14,743 nucleotides of DNA from an uncultured Oscillospiraceae bacterium. Lineage in GTDB: Bacteria > Bacillota_A > Clostridia > Oscillospirales > Oscillospiraceae. The position numbers were made by a program, and so were the translations under genes. The notes below the pieces were generated by a model. The model saw only the letters and a program-made list of their open reading frames with translations. It had not been told where the DNA came from and did not search any database. The stretch spans positions 1 through 14,743 of the forward strand of contig CAAEDK010000298.1 in assembly GCA_900754605.1 (NCBI GenBank), read 5' to 3'. The first letter of the stretch is position 1. Every line of letters starts with the position of its first letter. Positions 6,408 to 13,618 of this stretch are shown in pieces.

Positions 6408-8858
6408 ATGGTGGCCAAGGTAGCGGTGGCCCGGGCGGTTTACGCCATTGACAAGCCATACGACTATCTGGTTCCCGGAGAGCTGGAGTCCAGGCTCCGC
6501 CCCGGGATGCGGGTACTGGTTCCCTTTGGAGCAGGTAACCGTGGCTCCGATGGACTGGTTTTGGCTGTCCGAGAAGGAGTAGACCGGACAGAGGGGCTTA
6601 AGCCCATCACCGCGGCCTTGGATCCGGAACCGGTATTGGACGAGAAAGCCATCCAGCTGGCTCTCTGGATGCGGGAACGGTATTTCTGCACTGTCTATGA
6701 CGCGGTGAAGGCCATGCTCCCTGCAGGGCTGTATTTTTCCCTCCGAGACTGGATCGTTCTGAAAAAAGGGTTTGACCGTACGGCGGTCTATGAGGCGGCG
6801 GAGGGCTCCGCCCCTGCCCGACAGCTGGCCGAGCTGCTGCTGGCTCTGGGCGGCCGGGGGGATATGGAACAGATCCGCGCCGCCTTTGGACCCAAGGACC
6901 CTGAATCTGCCATCCGGCGCCTGATAGATCGTGGTGTGGCAGAGCGGGTGACCAGTGCCCAGCGGGGGGTAGGCGATAAGGTAGAAAAATTGGCGGTGCT
7001 GGCTATGCCGGCGGAGGAGGCCATGGCTCTGGTTGCTCCCCGACGCAGGACGGCGCCGCTTCGTTTTTCTGTTACTGAGCTTCTGTGCCAGCTTGGCTCC
7101 GCCTCTGCCAAGGAGCTGTGTTACTTCACCGGAGCTTCGATGCAGACACTGCGCTCCCTGGAGAAAAGCGGGGTGCTCACTCTGGAGCGTCAGGAGGTGT
7201 TCCGCAGGATCCCCCTGGACGATGTGGAGCCGGCCGGGCCCATCTGCCTCAACGAGGAGCAGGAACGGGCCTTCCGGGGGCTGAACGATATGAGCCGCGC
7301 TGGGACGGGTGCCGCCCTGCTGTACGGCGTCACTGGAAGCGGTAAGACACAGGTGTACCTCCGCCTGATTCAGGAGACCTTGGACCGGGGCAGAACTGCG
7401 CTGGTGTTGGTACCGGAGATTGCCCTTACTCCGCAGTTGCTGAGGATTTTTGCCGCCCACTTTGGGGGGGAGATCGGGGTGCTCCACAGTTCTCTCCGGG
7501 CAGGGGAACGCTACGACGAGTGGAAGCGTATTCGCAGGGGAGAGGCCCGGGTGGTCATTGGGACACGGTCGGCAGTATTTGCACCGCTGGAGCAGTTGGG
7601 GCTTGTGATTCTGGACGAGGAGCAGGAGGCCAGCTATAAGTCGGAGAACAACCCACGCTACCATGCCCGGGATGTGGCCAAATATCGCTGTGTTCAAAAC
7701 GGCGCCTTGTTGGTAATGGGATCGGCAACTCCATCGGTGGAAACTATGTACAGTGCTCAGACTGGGCGGTGCAGGTTGTTTACTCTGAAAGAGCGCTTCA
7801 ACCGCCGGGCCCTGCCACAGGTGCAGGTGGTGGATATGAAGGAGGAACTTCGGGCAGGCAATGGCCGGGCCATCAGCCGCCCCCTTCAGCAGGCTCTGGA
7901 GGATATCTTGGTCCGGGGAGAACAGGCCATCCTGTTCCTCAACCGCCGGGGAGCCAGCCGCATGGTGTCCTGTGGAGAGTGCGGTGCGGTGCCGGAGTGT
8001 CCCCGCTGCTCGGTCAAGCTGACCTACCACTCAGCCAACGGCCGACTGATGTGCCACTACTGCGGCTATTCCCAGCCACTGCTGCCCGCCTGTCCGGACT
8101 GCGGTGGAAAGCTGAATTTTATCGGGGTGGGTACCCAAAAGGTCCAGGAGGAACTGGAGGAACTCTTTCCCGGGACATTGGTGCTGCGGATGGACACAGA
8201 CACCGTTACCGCTGCTCGTTCCCATGAGGCGATTCTGGAGGAGTTTCGCCAGGGAAAGGCACCCTTTCTAGTGGGGACCCAGATGGTGGCAAAAGGACTG
8301 GACTTTGAAAACGTGACTCTAGTTGGGGTAGTGTTGGCTGATCAATCCCTGTTTGTGGACGACTTTCGGGCAGGAGAGCGCACATTTTCCCTGTTGACCC
8401 AGGTGGTAGGCCGGGCGGGGCGAGGAGAAAAGGTCGGTCGAGCTCTGATCCAGACCTTTACGCCGGAGCACGATGTGATCCGCTTTTCTGCCCGACAGGA
8501 CTACGATAGTTTTTACTGTACAGAGATCCAGCTGCGGCAACTGCGCCGGGATCCTCCTTTCCGGGATGTGTTCCTGATCACGGCCTCCGGCTTGAATGAA
8601 GGGGCGGTGCTGAGGGCGAGCGTCCGTTTTCGCCAGGCATTGGAGGGGGGACTGGGACAGCTGGACCAGGAGTGGCAGCTGTTGGGACCCGCCCCCGCTG
8701 CGGTGGCCAAGATCAACGACCGCTACCGTTACCGCTTGACTTTGACGGCCCAAAACAGCCGGGCTCTGCGGCAGCTGTTGGCTGCGCTGCTCCGATCGGC
8801 ACACCAGGATCGTGAAAACCGGGGGGTATCCCTTTATGCGGATCTGAATCCCTATTGA
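6408..8858 (+). CDS. priA: Primosomal replication-restart helicase PriA
   Basis: This 816-residue helicase reloads the replisome at stalled forks. The N-terminal DNA-binding domain opens VARAVYAIDKPYDYLVP. The helicase core carries Walker A GVTGSGKT (residues 307-314) and Walker B DEEQE (403-407), where many PriA proteins have DEEH. Other core motifs are VMGSATPSVETM, GTQMVAKGLDF and QVVGRAGRGEK. A zinc-binding insert supplies four CxxC pairs, from SCGECG (C522, C525) through CPRC and CHYC to CPDC, so both zinc sites are intact. The C-terminus ends SLYADLNPY, typical of the family. The start has a strong GAGGAGGAAC site. Length is typical. The coding strand is unusually open on the reverse too, a composition effect. 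def follows after 49 bp. Confidence 0.98.
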   Translation: MVAKVAVARAVYAIDKPYDYLVPGELESRLRPGMRVLVPFGAGNRGSDGLVLAVREGVDRTEGLKPITAALDPEPVLDEKAIQLALWMRERYFCTVYDAVKAMLPAGLYFSLRDWIVLKKGFDRTAVYEAAEGSAPARQLAELLLALGGRGDMEQIRAAFGPKDPESAIRRLIDRGVAERVTSAQRGVGDKVEKLAVLAMPAEEAMALVAPRRRTAPLRFSVTELLCQLGSASAKELCYFTGASMQTLRSLEKSGVLTLERQEVFRRIPLDDVEPAGPICLNEEQERAFRGLNDMSRAGTGAALLYGVTGSGKTQVYLRLIQETLDRGRTALVLVPEIALTPQLLRIFAAHFGGEIGVLHSSLRAGERYDEWKRIRRGEARVVIGTRSAVFAPLEQLGLVILDEEQEASYKSENNPRYHARDVAKYRCVQNGALLVMGSATPSVETMYSAQTGRCRLFTLKERFNRRALPQVQVVDMKEELRAGNGRAISRPLQQALEDILVRGEQAILFLNRRGASRMVSCGECGAVPECPRCSVKLTYHSANGRLMCHYCGYSQPLLPACPDCGGKLNFIGVGTQKVQEELEELFPGTLVLRMDTDTVTAARSHEAILEEFRQGKAPFLVGTQMVAKGLDFENVTLVGVVLADQSLFVDDFRAGERTFSLLTQVVGRAGRGEKVGRALIQTFTPEHDVIRFSARQDYDSFYCTEIQLRQLRRDPPFRDVFLITASGLNEGAVLRASVRFRQALEGGLGQLDQEWQLLGPAPAAVAKINDRYRYRLTLTAQNSRALRQLLAALLRSAHQDRENRGVSLYADLNPY

Positions 8859-8907
8859 TTGGGAATGAAAAGAACAAAATGAGGACCAGAACGAAGGAGG
8901 ACGCAAG

Positions 8908-9399
8908 ATGTCGATTCGTGAAATTTTGAAGGATGGGGAGCCTGCCTTGAGCAAGGTGTGCCATCCTGTGACCCAGTTTGATCAGAAGCTGTGGGATCTG
9001 CTGGACGACTTGAAGGAGACGTTGGCTCAGGCCAACGGGGTGGGACTGGCAGCCCCTCAGGTGGGGATTCTGCGCCGGGCAGTGATCGTGATGGACGAGA
9101 ACTTTGAGCCCATAGAGCTGGTCAACCCGGAGATCTTGGCTCAGGAGGGGGAGCAGAACGGTCTGGAGGGCTGTCTGTCTGTCCCCGGCCTGTGGGGCTA
9201 TGTCAAACGCCCGGAGTGGGTGAAGGTGCGGGCCTTCGACCGGAACGGAACTGCTTTTGAGGTGGAAGGAACTGGCCTGACAGCCCGGTGTTTCTGCCAC
9301 GAACTGGCACACTTGGATGGCCACCTGTATACCGAGTTGACTGAACGACTGTATAATAGTGATGAGTTGGACGAGCTGATGGAGGAAAACGAGGCATGA
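8908..9399 (+). CDS. def: Peptide deformylase
   Basis: This 163-residue metalloenzyme removes the N-formyl group from nascent proteins. All three family motifs are present: GVGLAAPQVG (44-53), EGCLSVPG (87-94, metal ligand C89) and HELAH (131-135, metal ligands H131 and H135, catalytic E132). The fourth position of the HExxH motif is Ala, where most deformylases have Asp; the ligands are unaffected. Two extra cysteines, C128 and C130, lie just before the motif. The start ATG has AAGGAGG upstream. The stop overlaps the fmt start by ATGA (9396-9399), pairing the enzyme that adds the formyl group with the one that removes it, as in most bacteria. Confidence 0.97.
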   Translation: MSIREILKDGEPALSKVCHPVTQFDQKLWDLLDDLKETLAQANGVGLAAPQVGILRRAVIVMDENFEPIELVNPEILAQEGEQNGLEGCLSVPGLWGYVKRPEWVKVRAFDRNGTAFEVEGTGLTARCFCHELAHLDGHLYTELTERLYNSDELDELMEENEA

Positions 9400-10340
9400 G
9401 GATCGTTTTTATGGGCACGCCCCAGTTTGCCGTGCCCTCCCTCAAAGCGCTGATCGAGGCTGGACATGATGTGTGTGGTGTGTTCAGCCAGCCGGACAAG
9501 CCGGTGGGACGGCACCAGAATAAGCTTAAGCCTACTCCGGTGAAAGAGTGCGCCCTGAGTTATCAGGATGCGGGCTACAACATCCCGATTTACCAACCGG
9601 AGAAGCTGCGGGACGGGACGGCGCTGGCCGTTTTGAAAGAACTGGCCCCTGAATTGATCGTGGTGGCCGCCTATGGCCGGATCTTGCCAGATGACATCCT
9701 GGCGCTGCCTCCCAAGGGGTGTATCAACGTCCATTCCTCTCTGCTGCCCAAATACCGAGGGGCGGCGCCCATCAACTGGGCCATCCTCAACGGGGAAAAG
9801 GAGACTGGAGTGACCATCATGCACATGGCGGCGGAGCTGGACGCGGGAGACATCATCCTCCAGGCAGCCACTCCAATCTATCCGGAGGAGGATGCGGAGA
9901 TGCTCTATGGCCGACTGGCAGAACTGGGCGGCCCACTTCTTGTGGAGGCGGTGGCTCAGATTGAGGCCGGAATCGCCAAGCGAATCCCCCAAGATCCGAA
10001 TGGGGTGTCCTTTGCCCCCATGTTGTCCAAGAATCTTTCTCCAGTGGACTGGACCCGGAGCGCCCAGGAGATCCATGATCAGATCCGGGGACTGATGGCG
10101 TGGCCCAGGGCCTCCACCGATGTGCTGGGCGGAGAGGCCGTGAAGCTTTATTGCTCTCAGGTGCTGGAGGGCCAGCGGTCTGGTACCGCAGGCATGGTTC
10201 TGGGCGGTGGAAAAGATGGCATTGATGTGTTGTGCGGAGATGGCAAGGTGCTTCGCATTACAGAGCTTCAGGCACCGGGATCCAGACGGATGTCTGCTGC
10301 AGATTATCTCCGTGGACACCCGCTGAAAGTTGAAAATTAA
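9396..10340 (+). CDS. fmt: Methionyl-tRNA formyltransferase
   Basis: This 314-residue enzyme transfers a formyl group from 10-formyl-tetrahydrofolate to Met-tRNA(fMet). The N-terminal Rossmann domain starts IVFMGTPQFAVPSL. The folate/catalytic loop reads NVHSSLLPKYRGAAPI, with N111 and H113, followed by TGVTIMHM and ELDAGDII, whose second Asp (about D152) is the likely catalytic acid. The C-terminal OB-like tRNA-binding domain (about 205-314) contains IRGLMAWPRAST and ends with a basic segment. Length is normal. It is translationally coupled to def. A zinc metallopeptidase gene sits between fmt and rsmB in some Clostridia (from memory); it is absent here, and the 83-bp gap holds no gene. Confidence 0.98.
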   Translation: MRIVFMGTPQFAVPSLKALIEAGHDVCGVFSQPDKPVGRHQNKLKPTPVKECALSYQDAGYNIPIYQPEKLRDGTALAVLKELAPELIVVAAYGRILPDDILALPPKGCINVHSSLLPKYRGAAPINWAILNGEKETGVTIMHMAAELDAGDIILQAATPIYPEEDAEMLYGRLAELGGPLLVEAVAQIEAGIAKRIPQDPNGVSFAPMLSKNLSPVDWTRSAQEIHDQIRGLMAWPRASTDVLGGEAVKLYCSQVLEGQRSGTAGMVLGGGKDGIDVLCGDGKVLRITELQAPGSRRMSAADYLRGHPLKVEN

Positions 10341-10423
10341 AAGATAAGAATTGGGGCTCTGCAGGGGCAAAAACTGAACCGGCAGGGAAGAGATGTGTGA
10401 GTTGTTAAGAGGAGGAGAACAGG

Positions 10424-11752
10424 ATGGATGCACGGGAGGCGGCTCTGTTGACCCTGAATGCCTGTGAGCGGCAGGGAGGGTGGTCGGACGGTGCGCTGAA
10501 AAAGCAGCTGGCGACAGCTGGACTGGATGGCCGGGACGCGGCGCTGGCGACCCAGCTCTGTTTTGGGGTGCTCCAGAACAAGCTGCTTCTGGACTTTTAT
10601 CTTGGGAAATTTTCCAATATTCCATTAAAACGGATGGAGGGAAAGGTGGTCCAGTCCCTGAGGCTGGGAGCCTATCAGATGTTGTTCCTCACCCGGATCC
10701 CCCACAGTGCAGCGGTGGATCGTTCCGTGGCTCTCACCCGTGCTCACTGCAAAAATCCTCGGGCCCCTGGGATGGTAAATGCCATCTTACGGAGTATGGA
10801 GCGCAGCCTGGATCAGCTTCCAACCATTCCGCAGGAGGATCCAGCATCCTACTACGGTACCTTGTACAGTCACCCGGTGTGGTTGGTACAGGAACTGCTG
10901 GACGAGTTGGGCTCAGAGGCGGCGGCAGCGTTCCTAAGGGCGAATAACAGCCAGCCGCCGATGACCGCCATGGTGAATACCGTCCAGGCAGGGGTGGAAG
11001 AGGTGGCGGCCTCTCTGGAGGCTCAAGGGGTGGAGACACAGCCTCATCCTTGGCTGGAGAACTGCCTGCTCCTCTCTCGCAGCGGAAATGTGGAGGAATT
11101 GGAGGCGTTTCAGAGAGGGCTGTTCTATATCCAGGACCCAGCATCCCGGCTGGCGGTACTGGCCTCTGGTGCGGCGGCAGGGATGCGGGTGCTGGACGTG
11201 TGTGCAGCTCCAGGCGGTAAATCTTTTGCTGCTGCGATACAAATGGAAAATCAGGGCGAGGTAGTGTCCTGCGATCTCCATCCTCATAAAAAGACCTTGA
11301 TCCACCGCGGGGCGGAGCGCCTGGGCCTGTCCTGTATCCAAGCCTTCACTGCGGATGGAAAGGTTCGCCGAACAGAGTGGGAGGATGCCTTTGACCTGGT
11401 ACTGGTGGACGCGCCTTGTTCCGGGCTGGGAGTGATTCGGAAAAAGCCTGACATCCGATATAAGGATCCGGAGCCACTGGCCTCCCTTCCGTCAGTTCAG
11501 AATGCCATCCTGGATAATGCCTGTGGCTATGTGAAGCCCGGTGGGGTGCTGCTCTACTCCACCTGCACCATCCTCCGCCAGGAGAACCAGGAGGTCACCG
11601 ACCGCTTTTTGGTGGAGCATCCGGAGTTTGTTCGGGAGGGGATCTCTCTCCCAGGGCCTGCAGGGGAGGTTCCAGAGGGACAGCTTACCCTGTGGCCCCA
11701 GATCCATGGAACGGACGGATTTTACCTGTGCAAACTGCGGAAGGAGGGGTGA
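10424..11752 (+). CDS. rsmB: 16S rRNA m5C967 methyltransferase RsmB
   Basis: This 442-residue SAM-dependent enzyme methylates 16S rRNA cytosine 967 (E. coli numbering). An N-terminal NusB-like RNA-binding domain (about 1-135) opens AREAALLTLNACERQGGW and contains IPHSAAVDRSVAL. The methyltransferase domain has motif I VLDVCAAPGGKS, motif IV DAPCSGLGVIRKKPDIR with C332, and motif VI STCTI with the catalytic C381; the two-cysteine arrangement is that of the RNA m5C class. Strong GAGGAGGAG lies upstream of ATG 10424. rlmN follows after 3 bp, so two ribosome-modifying enzymes are co-translated. Length agrees with the family. Confidence 0.97.
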   Translation: MDAREAALLTLNACERQGGWSDGALKKQLATAGLDGRDAALATQLCFGVLQNKLLLDFYLGKFSNIPLKRMEGKVVQSLRLGAYQMLFLTRIPHSAAVDRSVALTRAHCKNPRAPGMVNAILRSMERSLDQLPTIPQEDPASYYGTLYSHPVWLVQELLDELGSEAAAAFLRANNSQPPMTAMVNTVQAGVEEVAASLEAQGVETQPHPWLENCLLLSRSGNVEELEAFQRGLFYIQDPASRLAVLASGAAAGMRVLDVCAAPGGKSFAAAIQMENQGEVVSCDLHPHKKTLIHRGAERLGLSCIQAFTADGKVRRTEWEDAFDLVLVDAPCSGLGVIRKKPDIRYKDPEPLASLPSVQNAILDNACGYVKPGGVLLYSTCTILRQENQEVTDRFLVEHPEFVREGISLPGPAGEVPEGQLTLWPQIHGTDGFYLCKLRKEG

Positions 11753-11755
11753 TCG

Positions 11756-12844
11756 GTGACAGATATCAAATCTATGACGCTGGAGGAGCTGACCGCTTGG
11801 CTGAAGGAGCAGGGGGAACCTGCCTTTCGGGCCAAGCAGATCTTCCACTGGCTTTACCGGGGTGTTTCCTCCTTTGACGAAATGACCGATCTATCCAAGT
11901 CACTGCGGGAGAAGCTGGCTTCCATGGCCTTTCTGACGCCTCCCCAGGTGGCCAGAAAGCAGGTGTCCCGGCTAGATGGCACCATCAAATACCTGTGGGA
12001 GTTGTCTGACGGAAACTGCGTGGAGTCGGTGCTCATGCGCTATCAGCACGGGAATACCGTGTGCATCTCCTGCCAAGTGGGCTGCCGTATGGGCTGCGCC
12101 TTCTGTGCCTCCACCTTGGCGGGAAAGGTGCGGAACCTGACGCCGGCGGAGATGATCGACCAGGTACTGTTCACACAGCTGGACAGCGGGGCCACCATCT
12201 CCAATATTGTACTTATGGGGATCGGGGAGCCGCTGGACAATTTTGAGACGGTGATGAAATTCCTCACCCTAGTGAACCACCCGGAAGGGCTGAACATCGG
12301 GATGCGGCATATCTCCTTGTCTACTTGCGGCCTGACGGAACAAATTGACAAGCTGGCCCAGTATGGGTTACAATTAACATTGTCTGTTTCACTCCATGCC
12401 CCGGATGATGAGACCCGGTCCAGAATTATGCCGGTTAACCGCTCTGTGGGGGTGGGGAAGCTGATGGACACGTGCCGCCGATATTTTCAGACCACCGGGC
12501 GGCGGATCTCCTATGAATATGCCATGATCGACGGGGTAAACGACTCAGACCGGCAGGCGGATCTGCTGGCCGGTCTGCTGAAGGGGATGCCGGGCCATGT
12601 GAACCTGATTCCTCTGAACGATGTGGAGGAGAGCCCGCTGAAGCCCAGCCGCCGAGTGGCGGCCTTTCAGAAGCGCCTGGAGCGCCACGGGGTCACCGTG
12701 ACTGTCCGGCGCCGGCTGGGAAGCGACATTGATGCCTCCTGTGGCCAGCTGCGTCGGAAGGCAATGCAGGAGACAGAGCCTCGCCTGGAACGGAGCGGGG
12801 GAGACAGCCGGGAGACCGGCGGGAAAGAGGACGAACTGCCATGA
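11756..12844 (+). CDS. rlmN: Dual-specificity 23S rRNA/tRNA m2A methyltransferase RlmN
   Basis: This 362-residue radical-SAM enzyme methylates C2 of A2503 in 23S rRNA and A37 of some tRNAs. The [4Fe-4S] motif is C110-x3-C114-x2-C117 in CRMGCAFCAS. C329 in DASCGQL is the C-terminal cysteine that forms the protein-RNA intermediate in this family. Other conserved strings are NIVLMGIGEPLDNF, ISLSTCGL, SLHAPDDETRSRIMP and YEYAMIDGVND. The start is GTG 11756 with AAGGAGGGG immediately upstream. About 30 residues after the catalytic Cys form a charged, low-complexity tail (ETEPRLERSGGDSRETGG) that ends in the ATGA overlap with the phosphatase gene. The C-terminal Cys and the MGIGEPL region fit RlmN rather than Cfr, though the two are related. 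Confidence 0.97.
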   Translation: MTDIKSMTLEELTAWLKEQGEPAFRAKQIFHWLYRGVSSFDEMTDLSKSLREKLASMAFLTPPQVARKQVSRLDGTIKYLWELSDGNCVESVLMRYQHGNTVCISCQVGCRMGCAFCASTLAGKVRNLTPAEMIDQVLFTQLDSGATISNIVLMGIGEPLDNFETVMKFLTLVNHPEGLNIGMRHISLSTCGLTEQIDKLAQYGLQLTLSVSLHAPDDETRSRIMPVNRSVGVGKLMDTCRRYFQTTGRRISYEYAMIDGVNDSDRQADLLAGLLKGMPGHVNLIPLNDVEESPLKPSRRVAAFQKRLERHGVTVTVRRRLGSDIDASCGQLRRKAMQETEPRLERSGGDSRETGGKEDELP

Positions 12845-13560
12845 ATGTTTGGGGAATCACCGACCGGGGCGTGATCCGGGAGCAGAATCAGGATGCCTTT
12901 GCCCATCAGGTGTTGCCTGACGGGCGTGTGCTGGCCCTGGTCTGTGACGGTATGGGCGGCGCCCGGGCGGGCAACATTGCCAGTACAATGGCGGTGGATA
13001 TTATTATGGATGAGTTCCTGGCGGAGGAGGGAGATCGTACCCTGGATTGTCTGAAAACGGCCGCCTCCTTAGCGAACCGCCGGATTTTTCAGCGGGCCAC
13101 AGGTGAGGAAACCTGCGCTGGAATGGGCACTACGCTGGTGGCCGCCCTGGTCGATGGTGAGGAGGCTGTGATCCTGAACGAGGGAGACAGCAGAGCCTAC
13201 CATCTGTCTGAGGAAGGTGGTATCGTCCGGGTGACCCGGGATCACTCTTTGGTGGAGGATCTGGTTCAGCGGGGAGAATTGACCCGGGAGCAGGCGCGTA
13301 CACATCCCCATAAAAACCTCATTACCCGAGCCTTGGGGGCCGAGCCGGAGCTGCGAGCCGATGTTTTTCGCCAATCTCTGGCAGCGGGTGACTATCTGCT
13401 GCTGTGCAGTGATGGGCTGAGCAATGTGGTATCGGAGCAAGAAATGCTCTATGAAGTGGTCCACGGAGGTGAGGCGTGCACTTGCTGCCGCCGCCTGCTG
13501 GAGATCGCCCTGCACCGGGGTGCACCGGACAATGTGACGGCCGTCCTGATCCAGTGCTGA
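12841..13560 (+). CDS. prpC: PP2C-type Ser/Thr phosphatase (PrpC/Stp)
   Basis: This 239-residue metal-dependent phosphatase reverses phosphorylation by the adjacent kinase PrkC. PP2C motifs are visible in order: TDRGVIREQNQDAF (R13, D18), VCDGMGGARAGN (metal ligand D36), GMGTTLVAALVDG, NEGDSRAYHL, TRDHSLVEDLVQRG, LCSDGLSNVV (D191) and APDNVTAVLI (D230). All metal-binding Asp residues expected for the bacterial PPM family are present, so it should be active. Length matches the family. It starts inside the rlmN stop (ATGA, 12841-12844). A 58-bp gap with a perfect palindrome separates it from prkC. Confidence 0.97.
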   Translation: MNVWGITDRGVIREQNQDAFAHQVLPDGRVLALVCDGMGGARAGNIASTMAVDIIMDEFLAEEGDRTLDCLKTAASLANRRIFQRATGEETCAGMGTTLVAALVDGEEAVILNEGDSRAYHLSEEGGIVRVTRDHSLVEDLVQRGELTREQARTHPHKNLITRALGAEPELRADVFRQSLAAGDYLLLCSDGLSNVVSEQEMLYEVVHGGEACTCCRRLLEIALHRGAPDNVTAVLIQC

Positions 13561-13570
13561 GCCTCCGCGC

Positions 13571-13586
13571 CGGACCAGCTGGTCCG
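13571..13586 (+). repeat. Perfect 16-bp palindrome in the prpC-prkC gap
   Basis: CGGACCAGCTGGTCCG is its own reverse complement. In RNA it could form a 6-bp stem with an AGCT loop about 16 bases before the prkC ribosome site (AAGGAG, 13603-13608). No U-tract follows, so it is not a standard terminator. It could be a protein-binding operator or a small hairpin that affects prkC expression or mRNA processing; neither is shown. Confidence 0.6.
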
Positions 13587-13618
13587 AGCCAACCTGTATG
13601 GAAAGGAGAAAATTTACC

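Noticed and set aside
6234..8030. 598-codon open frame on the - strand opposite rpoZ and priA
   Set aside because: It mirrors a GC-rich, strongly biased coding strand, has no recognisable domain, and the + strand protein is certain PriA. Another 475-codon antisense frame at 9198-10625 is rejected for the same reason.
8865..8882. Five-codon ATG-TGA mini-frame before def
   Set aside because: No ribosome site of its own and no known leader-peptide logic for def.
10369..10379. AAAAACTGAAC, also present at 6124-6134, in two intergenic gaps
   Set aside because: An 11-base match at different distances from the next start codon, with no further similarity; probably chance.
10341..10423. Possible terminator or promoter in the fmt-rsmB gap
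   Set aside because: TTGAAA at 10330-10335 has no -10 partner at proper spacing, and no stem with U-tract is present; only the rsmB ribosome site can be supported.
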